Part shown: piece by piece, positions 23,763 through 34,967 of the stretch | Position numbering within the stretch: the stretch's first letter is position 1 | Layout of the letters: each line of letters opens with the position of its first letter | From: Sipunculus nudus | Lineage: Eukaryota > Annelida > Sipuncula > Golfingiida > Sipunculidae | DNA: 64,000 nucleotides | Reading direction: 5' to 3' | NCBI GenBank assembly: GCA_026874595.1 | Contig: CM049307.1 | Location: 10,191,579-10,255,578 of the forward strand | Translations under genes and position numbers: made by a program | The notes under the pieces: generated by a model | What the model was told of the DNA's origin: nothing | Databases searched by the model: none | The model's input: only the letters and a program-made list of their open reading frames with translations

Positions 23763-25622
23763 CAAGGCCTACAGGCCTAATGCGAACCTGTGCAAAGTTT
23801 AGGAGTATGAATGGAGGTTTATTTTTAAAATTTAATACTGATCCACTTAAGTCCTGCATATCTACCTTAGTCATTATGATTTCAGCAAAATGGACCTTTC
23901 CTACTTGCAAGTTTCAGACTAGGACATTTTAAAACCAGAATATGGGTAGTCGACAAGCGACTATGTAATCGCAGAAATCAGAGTGGGACGGGTGAAGTGA
24001 AGCATGGATTAAGTGGCAAGGGGAATAGAGCGAGCTAGGTGTGTTGCATATTAGCATGGATGTCTGCAGCTTAAACGTGAATGTAGGTGGTGCCACCTGT
24101 CATAAAATCGAGAAAATTGTCCAGGATGTATAAACCTGCAAAATTTCAGGGGGATAAGTCAAATGACTGCTGAGATATGAGTTATTTTATCCCAAGGCAG
24201 ATGAACAGATGGACGCTGTGCATAAGTGGTTGCAGGTCGGACCACCAGTTTTGCCTATGATGAAGAAGTATGTGAGATCTATACACAAGCAAAATTTTGG
24301 CCCAATCGGTCAAACGGTTCCCGAGTATGAGCTTGGATGTCTGCAGAGTAAACGTGAATGTAGGTGGTGCCACCTGTCATAAAATCGAGAAAGCTGTCCA
24401 GGATATATAAACCTGCAAAATTTCAGGTGGAAAAGTCAAACCACTGCTGAGATATGAGTGATATTATCCCAAGCCAGATTAACAGATGGACGCTGTGCAA
24501 AAATGTTTGCAGGTGGCGCCACCATTTTTAGTGTATGTTATAAAGCTATCAAAGGGCTACATTTGTGCAAAATTTTTAGCCTGATCGGTCAAACGTTTCC
24601 CGAAATATGTGGGTTTATGTAAGGAAACAGACGCACAAATGGACGCTGGGCAGCGAGGAAAGGTCAGAGGTCAACCAAAAATGAGGGCGCAGCAGTTCAC
24701 ATGTGACCAGATGATAAACCTGATTCGCTAAAAATGCAAACCAATTTTTTTTTCAAACAGTTGGAAGATATAGTTCCAATAATCTGGAAATTCTGCATCC
24801 AGACATTGTGTCTAGACGTCTAGATACATTGTCTAGACACCCGCCAGAGCCAGGTCAGTTGCCATGGTGATGTCTGGACCCCACCTGTTTGTACTGAGTG
24901 ACCTCTTGACTTGGCTGCTGAAACTGGGCGTGTAGTCAAATCTGTTTTCAAACACAGAAAGCCGTTTTCAATTGTCTACAATGCTTCTTTAAAGCTGTAT
25001 TTACCCAATCTATTCTTATAAAACTGGCAGAACCCTACCATAGAATAATTCTTGTAAAGTTTAAACCAATCAGCTTAACAGTTTCATCATAAATCAGTGT
25101 ATAAGCTAGAAGAGTTTAAAATTACATTTTCGCTTGTAAAAAACACATCAATGTAGGTAGCGCCACCAATACCTCAATTTCAGATATGACATATATGACA
25201 AACATTGGTATAAAATTTGGTGATTATAGCTCTAGCTGTTTCTGAGATTTTAATTTTAGTGTGCTTTTTTTGACAGATGACTAAGTTCAACCTCCTGTAA
25301 CTAAGCCAAAAATCTCCGAAATGGAATCATTCGTACAAACTTGAGAGAGATTGTTCTAGGGATCTTTTCTGTGAAATATTGGACCATTTGCCTGGATAGT
25401 TTCGGAGAAGAAGATTTGTAAACCTTTTCAGCTTTTTCCCTATAAAGTCTAAGAAAATGCAGTTAGAAAAAAATAAACAAAATCTAATAGAGTTTTTCAG
25501 ATGACTGATTATTTGCAAAAAATTTGGTGATGCTAGCTTTTGCCGTTTTTGAGATAGCTATTGTTAACAGACGACGCACGACGGACAACGCCGCACCATT
25601 GCATAAGCTCACAGGTTCGCTG
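23763..25622 (-). mobile_element. HINE-like element, family B
   Basis: Read on the minus strand it starts after a T run with CAGCGAACCTGTGAGC and ends CACAGGTTCGCATTAGGCCT, GTAGGCCTTG, then TT. Subterminal inverted repeats are GCGAACCTGTG/CACAGGTTCGC. The 3' copy is followed by a hairpin with AGGCCT arms and a GT loop. The interior holds GGTGGTGCCACC modules about 277 bp apart (24,086 and 24,363) and the GGTGGCGCCACC at 24,513. The empty site is preserved in inverted orientation near 35,310-35,345. No ORF. Confidence 0.72.
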
Positions 25623-25711
25623 AAAAATACATATATTTAATAATATATATCATAAAAAATAGATTCAATTGAACAAATGTGTAAACTACTGCAATGTCAA
25701 CAATTAATCAA

Positions 25712-26896
25712 AAAGTGACCCATGGGTCATGAAGCTCCGCTGACTGGGAAGAGATTCGCAAAAGGAAATTTAATCATCTGAATGGTAGTATGTACCCATT
25801 CAACTGAAGCATCAAACAGATTAACCAACAGGCCAAGACTGTGTCTGTATTTATATATCTAAAAATAGAGAAAAAATGCATAAAAAAACAGGTGGCTCCA
25901 CCAGTCTGCAGAAACTAATAAAAAGACTTGATGGTCAATGTGTGTGCAAAGAATCATGGTGATCTCTGCATAAGTTGTTCAGATACTTCAGCTTTTGTAT
26001 CAAATTTTCCATTATTCTGAGGGATACTTCGGAGTCCTATAGCTTGAGGGTAGGGGTAACAGAGACCTAATTTAAGGTTTCCACAAACACTTTTCATGGG
26101 CCTCCTTGCATGACAAGAATGAAGATTCTAGGTCCAGTTGTTACAATTTGTGCCATGTAAACATATGACAGCATCCTTAAAGGTCTCAAAATAGAGAAAA
26201 AAATTCGAAAAATTGAATAAAATATAGGTGGCACCACCAGTCTGCAGAAACTGATGAAACACGCCATAAACAATATCCATCCAAAGAATCAGGGTGATCT
26301 CTGCATTAGTTCTTCAGATACTTCAGCTTTTGTATCAAATTGTTCATTATTCTGAGGGATGCTTCAGAGTCCTATAGCTAAAAGGATATTGGAAACAGAG
26401 ACCTAATTTCAGGTTTCCACAGACACTTTTCATGGACCTCCTTGCATGACAAGAATAAAGATTCTAGGTCCAGTCTTTACAATTTGTGCTGAGTTAACAG
26501 ATTTTCACATTTTAAAGGTCTCAAAAACAGAGAAAACAATTCCTAAAAAATCGAAATTACAGGTGGCGCCACCAGTCTGCAGGAACTGATGCAACATCTC
26601 ATGATCAACATGTATGCTAAAAATCATGACCATCAGTGATGTAGTAAATGAGATATTGAAGTTTTTGTATGAAATTTTTGACTATTCTGGGGGGTACTTT
26701 TGGGGCCCCATAGCTCAAAGGATATGGGTAACAGAGACCTAATTTCTAGTTTCCAAGGAGATTTTTCATTGACTTCTAAGAATGTCAAGTTACAAGATTC
26801 TAGGTCCAGCGGTTACGATTTGTGCCTGGTTAACGGACAGACGGACAAAGAGTGATCATTATAGTTCAGATGACTTACAGTCAGCTGAGATAAAAA
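25712..26896 (-). mobile_element. HINE-like element, family A (three 338-bp modules)
   Basis: The left end AAGTGACCCATGGGTCATG and right end CAGATGACTTACAGTCAGCT are the family A termini. The interior is three tandem modules of about 336 bp, each beginning GGTGG(C/T)(T/A/G)CCACCAGTCTGC (about 25,891, 26,228 and 26,562). The inverted relative at 35,210-35,260 lacks the element: its ATCGAAAAACCAAC matches the joined flanks ATCAAAAA + GCCAAC. Insertion was into an A run, with no clear target duplication. Confidence 0.82.
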
Positions 26897-27157
26897 GCCA
26901 ACTAATGATCATGGTAATGGTACAGATCATTTGTTCACAAACTGCTCATATGCTTCAGTTTCAATGTTAGGAAACACATGGTCAGGTCACAAAATATTAT
27001 TTGCAACAACTTCTTGCTATTCAATACAAACCAATCTTATAAACCAACCATGGCCAATTCACCTTTTCCTCTCGCACTGTATCTCCATTTGATATTATTT
27101 TAGATTTTTACCTTCAAGGTCAACTTCAGCTGAGCACAGTGACCCATTGGTCCCTTG

Positions 27158-28989
27158 TTTCGTGTTGGTAATATGTTTATTTCCTCTATAAATCATTCTT
27201 TTTTTCTTATGCGTATGCCTGTTTCCAAAAGGACACCAACTGTTCCCGATTTGTCCATTATGATTCAAGCCAATCACTTATTCTAATAAATGCTACACTA
27301 TCAATAATAAAGACTACCATTATCAGTGCTGTCCAGCTACATAAAAATAGTACGGATTGTCACAAGTGGTACAACTTGGTACAGTGAAAGTCTGCCTCTC
27401 GTATAATAGAACTGTTCAAAGACGTTTATATCTTCTAATACTTATAAAAGGAATTCAGTTCACGTCTGTTCGCAATGTTCTCTAAAACCACGTTGTGTAC
27501 AATAATGTGCCTTACATCATTTTAAAGGTTATTATGCCCGCAGTGACATAAGCGATATGAGAATGAATAATTTTTAATGTACATATAATTTTGAGTGATT
27601 TTTCCGTTTTTACTGACTTGCACAGAGGTGAAGCCGAGCACAGCCGAACTGCCTTCGGCAATGACTGGAACGCATGCATCGTGGTCTCTCAACCTCAAAC
27701 ACTACTATTGTTCATATATGACAAAACCTAATTCAAGGTCCCAATTTTACGAACAGGCGTGGGGTGGGGTTGGGTGGAGTGGTGTCTGGGGTTTCAGGCC
27801 TCAAAATTTATCCGATACAATGAAAAATGCGGCGGTCGAAAATGAATAGGCACCCTCTGCATGGAGTTCCGTTGGGTCCGCTTCTGCTACTTACAAGGTA
27901 TGCATATTTCTGTTTCTTTATTCAGGAACAGTTTCCTTGCAACATACATCTAATAAATCTTTAATGTGTTCCTCACATCAAACTAATCTTGATACATCCA
28001 ACGATAGAATCCAGTCAAATATCAAAAACCTGAATGCCCCCGCGTCTCAATCCGGTTCGCAATGTAAACACCATCACTGACCAGGTCTTCAAAGTAAACA
28101 TACCGGGGTATTAATTTCTTGTCAGGAGGACAGCCCCATAAAATAAATATTAAAAATATTTATACATATCTTATGGAGACAGTTTCCCACAGAAAACCTA
28201 TATTTTCTGTTAACTTTTATAATTAAAAAATATGAGGCAACATTTCACATCTCAGTTAAAAAATCTCCCCAACTCCGGTAATAAGCCCGGTAGTCTATCA
28301 GCTAGTTTGTTATATTAAGTTTGAAATTCACATGTAAATCGAAAATGGAGTTATCATCTGGAAATGAATTTGTGGACGGACAGACAGAGGGGCAGGGTGA
28401 TTACTATAGGACACCCGCTTCCACTGAAGCGGGGCCCTAATAAGAATCTTAAATGCCTGTATAAACTTTCCATTTGGTAAATTAGGAAAGAAGATTTTTT
28501 AAAAAGACAAATACCATGCACTGGTTTACACCTCTTTGCACAAAAGGTCATTAAATATGACAGGAGGTTGAAGCAATATTCCTATGCTTTCACTTGAGGG
28601 GTTTTATGTGGTAGTATATTGAATACTAAGGGAGTTAAGAGTTCAACTACCCAATCCCCTTTTCCACGATCTGCAGATTTTGTGAAAATATCTTAAACAC
28701 CTGGAGAATAACCTCTTATTCATGACAATTTAATGAAAATTAAACATTGCGGTATTCAATAGCCTTACCATGGGATCATGCTCTACAGATTTTCATAACC
28801 TGGGTGGTGTATGAAAACTATAAGACACCGTCACAAAAAAATGTGCCACTCTTTCCACTTGCATCTACACTGATGATAACCCTTGCTGTGGTTGACCCCT
28901 GATACCAATAATTTGTATATGAATCATAAATTGACAGTCTGACTAAAACTTTGTATTCAAGGGAAGTAAAAAAAAAAAAGAATAGAAAA
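27158..28989. other. Intergenic stretch with repeat fragments
   Basis: No gene is supported. A block at about 27,448-27,530 (TAATACTTATAAAAGGAATT and following) is a copy of 63,048-63,132. A family D element end lies at 28,300-28,443. The 84-residue ORF at 27,595-27,849 has no recognisable features. Confidence 0.55.
28300..28443 (-). mobile_element. Single end of a further HINE-like family (D)
   Basis: GGACGGACAGACAGAGG-type repeats are followed by CAGGGTGATTACTATAGG and a hairpin with an 8-bp stem, CCCGCTTC-CACT-GAAGCGGG (28,414-28,433), then GCCCTAATAA. This mirrors the 5' ends of the other families (hairpin next to GGAC/GACA repeats). The opposite end was not found. An inverted relative of the TAGTAATCACCCTG part occurs near 21,275. 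Confidence 0.45.
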
Positions 28990-30679
28990 CTAAATATTTC
29001 TTGGCACCTGTGGTGCCATAGTATCCCCAGACGATAAATCCCCCCTCCTTAGGATAGGCCCCCCTTCTTCAGCAGCATATACAGACACTTGGAAAGCAAC
29101 TATGGTTTCTGCCATCTAAGAACTTGAGAAACGATATTTTTCACCAAATATGGAGGCTAATACAGTGAATCACTCTTGAGAAACGGGGATTAATTTTTAC
29201 AATTAATATGGTAAAGTAGTTGGTGCCACCTGTCTGGTTGACGAGAAAACTCTCCAAGATGGATGTACATGCCAAATTGGAGACTAACACTTTAAACGAC
29301 TGCTCAGATACGAGCATTTTCACCTGGAACGAATGTAGGGATGGACACCACATGAAAAAAATTGGCAGATGCACAGCTTCAGACCAATACGGCACACCAC
29401 TCCTTAGAAATGAGCATTAAACTATTCTACAGAAAAGGGAAGGTAGGTGGCACCAACTGTCTGGTTTATGAGAAAATTTTCGAAGATGGATAGACATGCC
29501 AATTTAAAACCAATGCCTTGAACCAATCCGGAGATATGTGCAATTTTCACCCAAAGCACATGTACAGATGGACGCAACAGCAAAATGATTGCAGATGGCA
29601 CACCCAGTCTGGAGTACAAGATGGAGGAGTCAAAGATCTAGGGATATGCACAATTTCAGGCCAATAGGGCAAATCACTTCTGAGAAAAGGGCATTAATGT
29701 ATTCTACAACTAGGGACCCATGGGTCTCGACGCTCAGCTGCATTTGTTTATAAGGATATATGTTTATGAGGTTTTCCAAAATATTGGTCCTGTGATCAGT
29801 TTGAAGCCAACCTGTCTACCCAAACTGGAGTTATCATCCATAAACTAATTTGTGAATGGATGGGCCTTGTGATCTTAACCTTTGACCTTATGACCTCAAA
29901 ATCAAAAGGAAACTTCCCCCATTGGCAGGTGCACCATATATTGATGATGAAAGGATTGAGATGAAAAGTTTGGCTTAAAATGCATCCACAATCTTTCAAA
30001 AGTAGTGGGTCCTGTGACCTTGACCTTTGATCTCAAGACCCCAGAATCAATAGTTCTTACTTTAGTGGTGGGCCATATATAAGTCGAGTTTGAAACCAAT
30101 ATCTCAAACCAAACTGGTGTTATCATCTTGAAACTAATATGTGGATTGATGGCCCCCATGACCTTGACCTTGTGACCCCAAATCCATAAGTTACTGCCAC
30201 TATTGGCAGGTAAGCAACATCTGGAAGATAGAAAGTTTGGGACAGAAAGTTTGGCTAAAAATAAATCAACAATCTTTTTAAAGAAGTGGGTCCTGTGACC
30301 TTGACCTTTGGCCTTATGACCTAAAAATCAAAAGGGTTCTTACATTGTTGGTGGGTCATACATAAGTCAAATTTGAAACCAATATGTGGACAGATGGGCC
30401 CCTGTGACGATGACCTTTGACCTTGGAACCCCAAATCAATCAGTTTCTTCCCCTATTGGCAGCTCAGCTAAATGTACAAGATGGAAGGTTCTTTCTAAAT
30501 AAGTGGGTACTGTGACCTAGACCTTTGACCTCATAACCCCAAAACTGAACAGAAACCTATTAGCAGGTTAGCAATATCTTGAAGATGGAAGGTTTGTGAT
30601 GAAAGGTTTGGCTTCAAATGCATGTCATGGCTTCAATGAGTCCTGTGACCATGACCTTTACCTTGAGTCTGATGCACGG

Positions 30680-33037
30680 GGCTGACCAGGCTTAGGTGAG
30701 AAAGGCTGTTGCCCCGAGTGTACTGTGACAAATTACTGGCTCAGGCTACTGCACTGAGTGAACTCTTGACCTGCACCTTGCTAGACTGAGTGAATTTTTG
30801 ACCTCTACCTGGCTGCACTGAGTTAACTCTTGACCTGTTGCATAATCTGAAACAGTTGGCAGTCTGCCAAAGCTATAAATAAATCCAGGCTGACCTTTTG
30901 CCTATTGCCAAATCTGAAATAGTAGCCACACAATTGCATAAGCTCACAGATTGGCTCCATATGCAGCCCTGAGGGGCATAACACCCATGAGGTGATCACA
31001 TGATACTCATGAGGTGATCACATGCTACCCATGAGATGATCACATGCTGCCCATGAGGTGATCACATGCCTTGTGCTTGGCTGCACTGATTGAACTGTTG
31101 ACCTATATTTGGCTGCACTGAATGAACTCTTGATCTATTGCCAAATCTGAAACAGTTGGCAGTTTCTCAACCTATTCAAGAAACGTACACAATCTTGGCC
31201 TGTTATGTAACTCTGCTAAAATTTATCCAACACAAACCATTTGAACAAACTTGAGAGGGCTCGCCTCTGGGATCATTTCTGTAAAATTTGGACAATTTGG
31301 CTGGACTGTTTACAAGAAGAAGACTTACAAGTTTTTTTTTCAGCTTTTTCCTTGTAAAATCTAGTAAATGCAGATAGCAAAAATAAGATGAATCCATCAA
31401 CATTTGATATGTGACAGATAATTGCATAACATTTGGGGATGGTAGCTCCTGCTATTCCTGAGAAATTATGAGTTAGTGTACAGATGATATGTAATATCAT
31501 GAATCTACATTTTTTAAAAGCTTTTAAAAACATTCTTGTCAATATTTTCCATAGATAACCTGAAATCTAAATGTCTAGAGGCATGATGTTATGAATGCTG
31601 ATAAACTGGTGCTAGGCTAAATGTATCTTCTTCACACAGCTAACATATTTGGTAAAATGACTCAATTCAATCTTTATAATTCAGCCAAATTCATTTTTTG
31701 GAACCATAAAAGACAGTTATTATAAGAATGATTCAGGGAATTATTCTTGCAAAATATTAAACAAACTGGCCTCAGTATCATCATCAGTCGAAAAACGTTT
31801 TATAGGTTTATAACTCATATGGGAAAATACAACAAAATGGCAAAGTTCAGCTTCCCATAACTCAGCCAAAAATCATTGAATCAAAACCATTTGAACAAAC
31901 TTGAATTATCAACATCTAAGGATAATTAATGTGTGAGATTTAAGAATTTGGCCCAGTGGTTTTTGAGAAGAAGATTTTTGTAGCCACTTAGCTAACATGG
32001 GCTGTTATGGCATATAACTAAATTCAGCTTCCCGTAACTCAACCAAAAGTCACTGAACTGAGACCATTTGAAGAAACTTGAATTATCAACATCTCAGGAT
32101 AATTAATGTGTGAGATTTAAGAATTTGGCCCAGTGGTTGTTGAGAAGAAGATTTTTGTAGCCACTTAGCTAAAATTGGCTGTTATGGCATATGACTAAAT
32201 TCAGCTCCCCATAACTCAGCCAAAAGTCAATGAACTGAGACCATTTGAACAAACTTGAATTATCAACATCTTAGGATAATTAATGTGTGAGATTTAAGAA
32301 TTTGGCCCAGTGGTTTTTGAGAAGAAGATTTTTGTAGCCACTTAGCTAAAATGGGCTGTTATGGCATATGACTAAATTCAGCTTCCCATAACTTAGCCAA
32401 AAGTCACTGAACTGAGACCATTTGAACAAACTTCAGAAAGCACTACCCTGGGATCATTTCTGTGCAATATTAAAAAATTTGGCCATTTCGTTTCAGAGAA
32501 GAAGTTATTTGTAGCTGTCAGTGTGATACGGGCACTGATGACCCCGTACAAAAAAGGCCGAAGCAGGTGGCGCCACCAATACCTCAATTTCAGATATGAC
32601 TCATGTGACCACCATTGGCATAAAATTTGGTGATGATAGCTCCAGCCGTTTCTGAGATTTAAATTTTGATATGCTTTTTTGCACAGTCAACAAAGTTCAA
32701 CCTCCTGTAACTCAGCCAAAAATCTCCGAACTGGAACCATTCAAACAAACTTGAGAAAGATTGTTCCAGGGATCATTTCTGTGAAATATTGGACAATTTG
32801 GCTGGACAGTTTCAGAGAAGAAGATTTTTAAAGTTTTTTTAGCTTTTTCCCTATAAAATCTAAGAAAATGCAGTTTAGAAAAAAATAAACAAAATCCGAT
32901 ATAGTTTTTTGGATGACTGAATATTTGCCATAAATTTGGTGATGCTAGCTCCTGCCGTTTTTGAGATAGCTATGGTTAACGTACAGACGACGCACGACAC
33001 ACGACGCCGCACCATCGAATAAGCTCACAGGTTTGCT
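30680..33037 (-). mobile_element. HINE-like element, family B, one end unresolved
   Basis: The right end (GACGCACGACACACGACGCC, then AAGCTCACAGGTTTGCT before AAAAA) is the family B 5' end, and 32,565-33,037 is closely similar to 25,140-25,622. Sequence from about 30,690 onward also has family B interior text. The 3' subterminal repeat and hairpin were not found, so the left limit is approximate. It interrupts the half-site module, which resumes at 33,050. Confidence 0.5.
30983..31070. repeat. 22-bp tandem repeat, four copies
   Basis: The unit ACCCATGAGGTGATCACATG plus two bases occurs four times with few differences. Each unit contains the palindrome TGATCA. The preceding text resembles half a unit. 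Confidence 0.9.
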
Positions 33038-34967
33038 AAAAAGTGAGTCATTTGACCTTGACCTTTGACCTCATGACCCCAAAATCATATAGGTTCTTGC
33101 TTTAGAGGTGGACCATATGTAAGTTGACTTACAGTCAGCTGAGCTAAAAACGGGGAGGTGGGTGTCTGGTTTATGAGAAAACTCTCCAAAATGGATGGAC
33201 ATGTCAAAATTCAGACCAATACCTTGAACCACTCCGGAGATATTTTAGACTGATAATGCTCAGAGAACTGTTAAGTGGCAATAATGGGGGTTTAAACGGA
33301 AGAAAAATTGGAATATCAGCAGAAGCTGACAAAAGCCCTCAGCAAAAAGAACAGTTCTTATAGGTGGTTACAACAAGTATGAAATATTTGTTCTCTAATG
33401 GATGTATATCTGTACATGTCTCAGTTATAAATTAAAACTGGAGAGGTATGTAGTACCTTTTCAAGTATGGTAAGACCAATCTCATCCAGCGGTTAGAGAT
33501 CACCAAGGCATATCATTAAACCATGTTTCATAACAATCCACCAAGTAATTCCTGAGAAATGAGCTTCTTAGTTTTTTTCTATTCTTAGCTCTGTGACCTT
33601 GAAAAGTAGGTCAAGGTCACCCATCTTTTAACTTGAACGAGATTTTGTTAAAATGCATCAGCACTGAAGAAATGGAAGTTCCTATGTTGAATACGTTTGA
33701 AGATAATACCGCTTATAAAGCCAAAGTTGAAAAATTGGATAAAAATTCATTTAAAATCAGAAATTGTAGTTGGCACCACCAAAATATGTGCAGCAGGTAC
33801 AGACAATCAGTCCAAATGATCATAGTAGGTTTTGTGAAAATCCACCCAGTGGTTTCTGAGAAATAAGTTTCTAAGTGTTTTTCTATAATTAGTTCTAAAA
33901 CGTAGAAAATTAAGTCAAGGTCACCCATCTTCGAATTTGACCAAAAATTTGTTAATGTGCATCAGCACTGAAGAAATGAAGTTCCTGTGTTGAAAACCTT
34001 TGGAGATATCTCGCTCACAAGGCTAAAGTTGAACAAGGGACCCATGGTTCACATTGCTCAGCTGAATTTTGGAAAATATAAGTAACTGCAAAATATTTTT
34101 ATTTCTTTTGGTTTTTCAAGTAAAGTATCATTAGAAAAGCTATGAGAAAATGGCCCTGCTAAAATGAAACTCTGTAAATTATAGAATAATGGACAAGAGC
34201 TAAACCATTTAGTGATGCACCAAGGGAACAAATAGGCCTACGGTAAGTGTAATATAAAAGTGACATTTCATAAACAAATAATGTGTGAAGGAAATTAAGT
34301 TTTCAAAAGTTAATATGGCAATATGAGTTAAAACTTAATCCCACAAAGTTTGACCAATATTCCTAATTTTAATACTAAGTTAATAGTGTTATTCACACCT
34401 GGGCCCCGCCAACTTAAAGAGATATGAATGAAATGCTACAGAGTATTTATATCTTCTTAAATCTTGTCAGTTAGCACTTACATTAGATCCTAATATATTA
34501 TCACATTTGAATATTACGATTAAATACCTGATTTTTTTTCTTTAAAAAATCAAAATTGTCCAAGTCTCATCAAAAAGAATTTATTTAACATTAAAATTTT
34601 AAGATTCATCTTGTTTATTAGTCCTGTGTATTTAAGGGGTGGGTGGGGGGGGGGGGGGGAGAAAAAGGCTCCCTGTGGTTTAGCATTAACTGCAGACAGC
34701 CTGATTAAGCTCTACTCAGTGGAGAGAGGGCTTGCCCTAGTGATGGGATTGCATAATATTATGCCAACAGCCTGGGGAGCATAGAGAGCTGCACTGAATG
34801 ACCTACAGTGACCAAAGTGGACTGCTTGACAATGTCAGGGAATACAACAACAGCCTCCAAAAAAATTCAATAACTAGCCTAATTTTACAGCTTTATTTTC
34901 AAAATTCTGATTTTAATAGATTAAATCCTTCTGTGCACATGCTGTGAAAATTAAATCCACAGGAAAA

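Larger units (their letters stand above)
22313..27157 (+). mobile_element. HINE-like element, family A, 5'-truncated, with two nested insertions
   Basis: Only the 3' end is intact: CAGCTGAGC then GTGACCCATTGGTCCCTTG then TT at 27,158. The body (22,340-23,250, 23,720-23,750, 25,625-25,711 and 26,897-27,110) is an inverted copy of 34,968-36,240. Comparison with that copy shows two insertions here, a family B element (23,763-25,622) and a family A element (25,712-26,896), and a roughly 480-bp local duplication with C-rich tracts at about 23,235-23,735. The 5' part is missing beyond 22,312. Confidence 0.7.
29710..33146 (-). mobile_element. HINE-like element, family A with AGGTCA array
   Basis: Left end TAGGGACCCATGGGTC and CGCTCAGCTGC; right end GTTGACTTACAGTCAGCTGA and GCT. 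Between 29,865 and 30,680 it carries seven blocks of TGACCTTGACCTTTGACC type, 108-150 bp apart. The unoccupied version of the target is the neighbouring family C module at 29,422-29,470 (ATTCTACAGAAAAGGGAAGG). A family B copy is nested inside, ending at 33,037. Confidence 0.75.
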
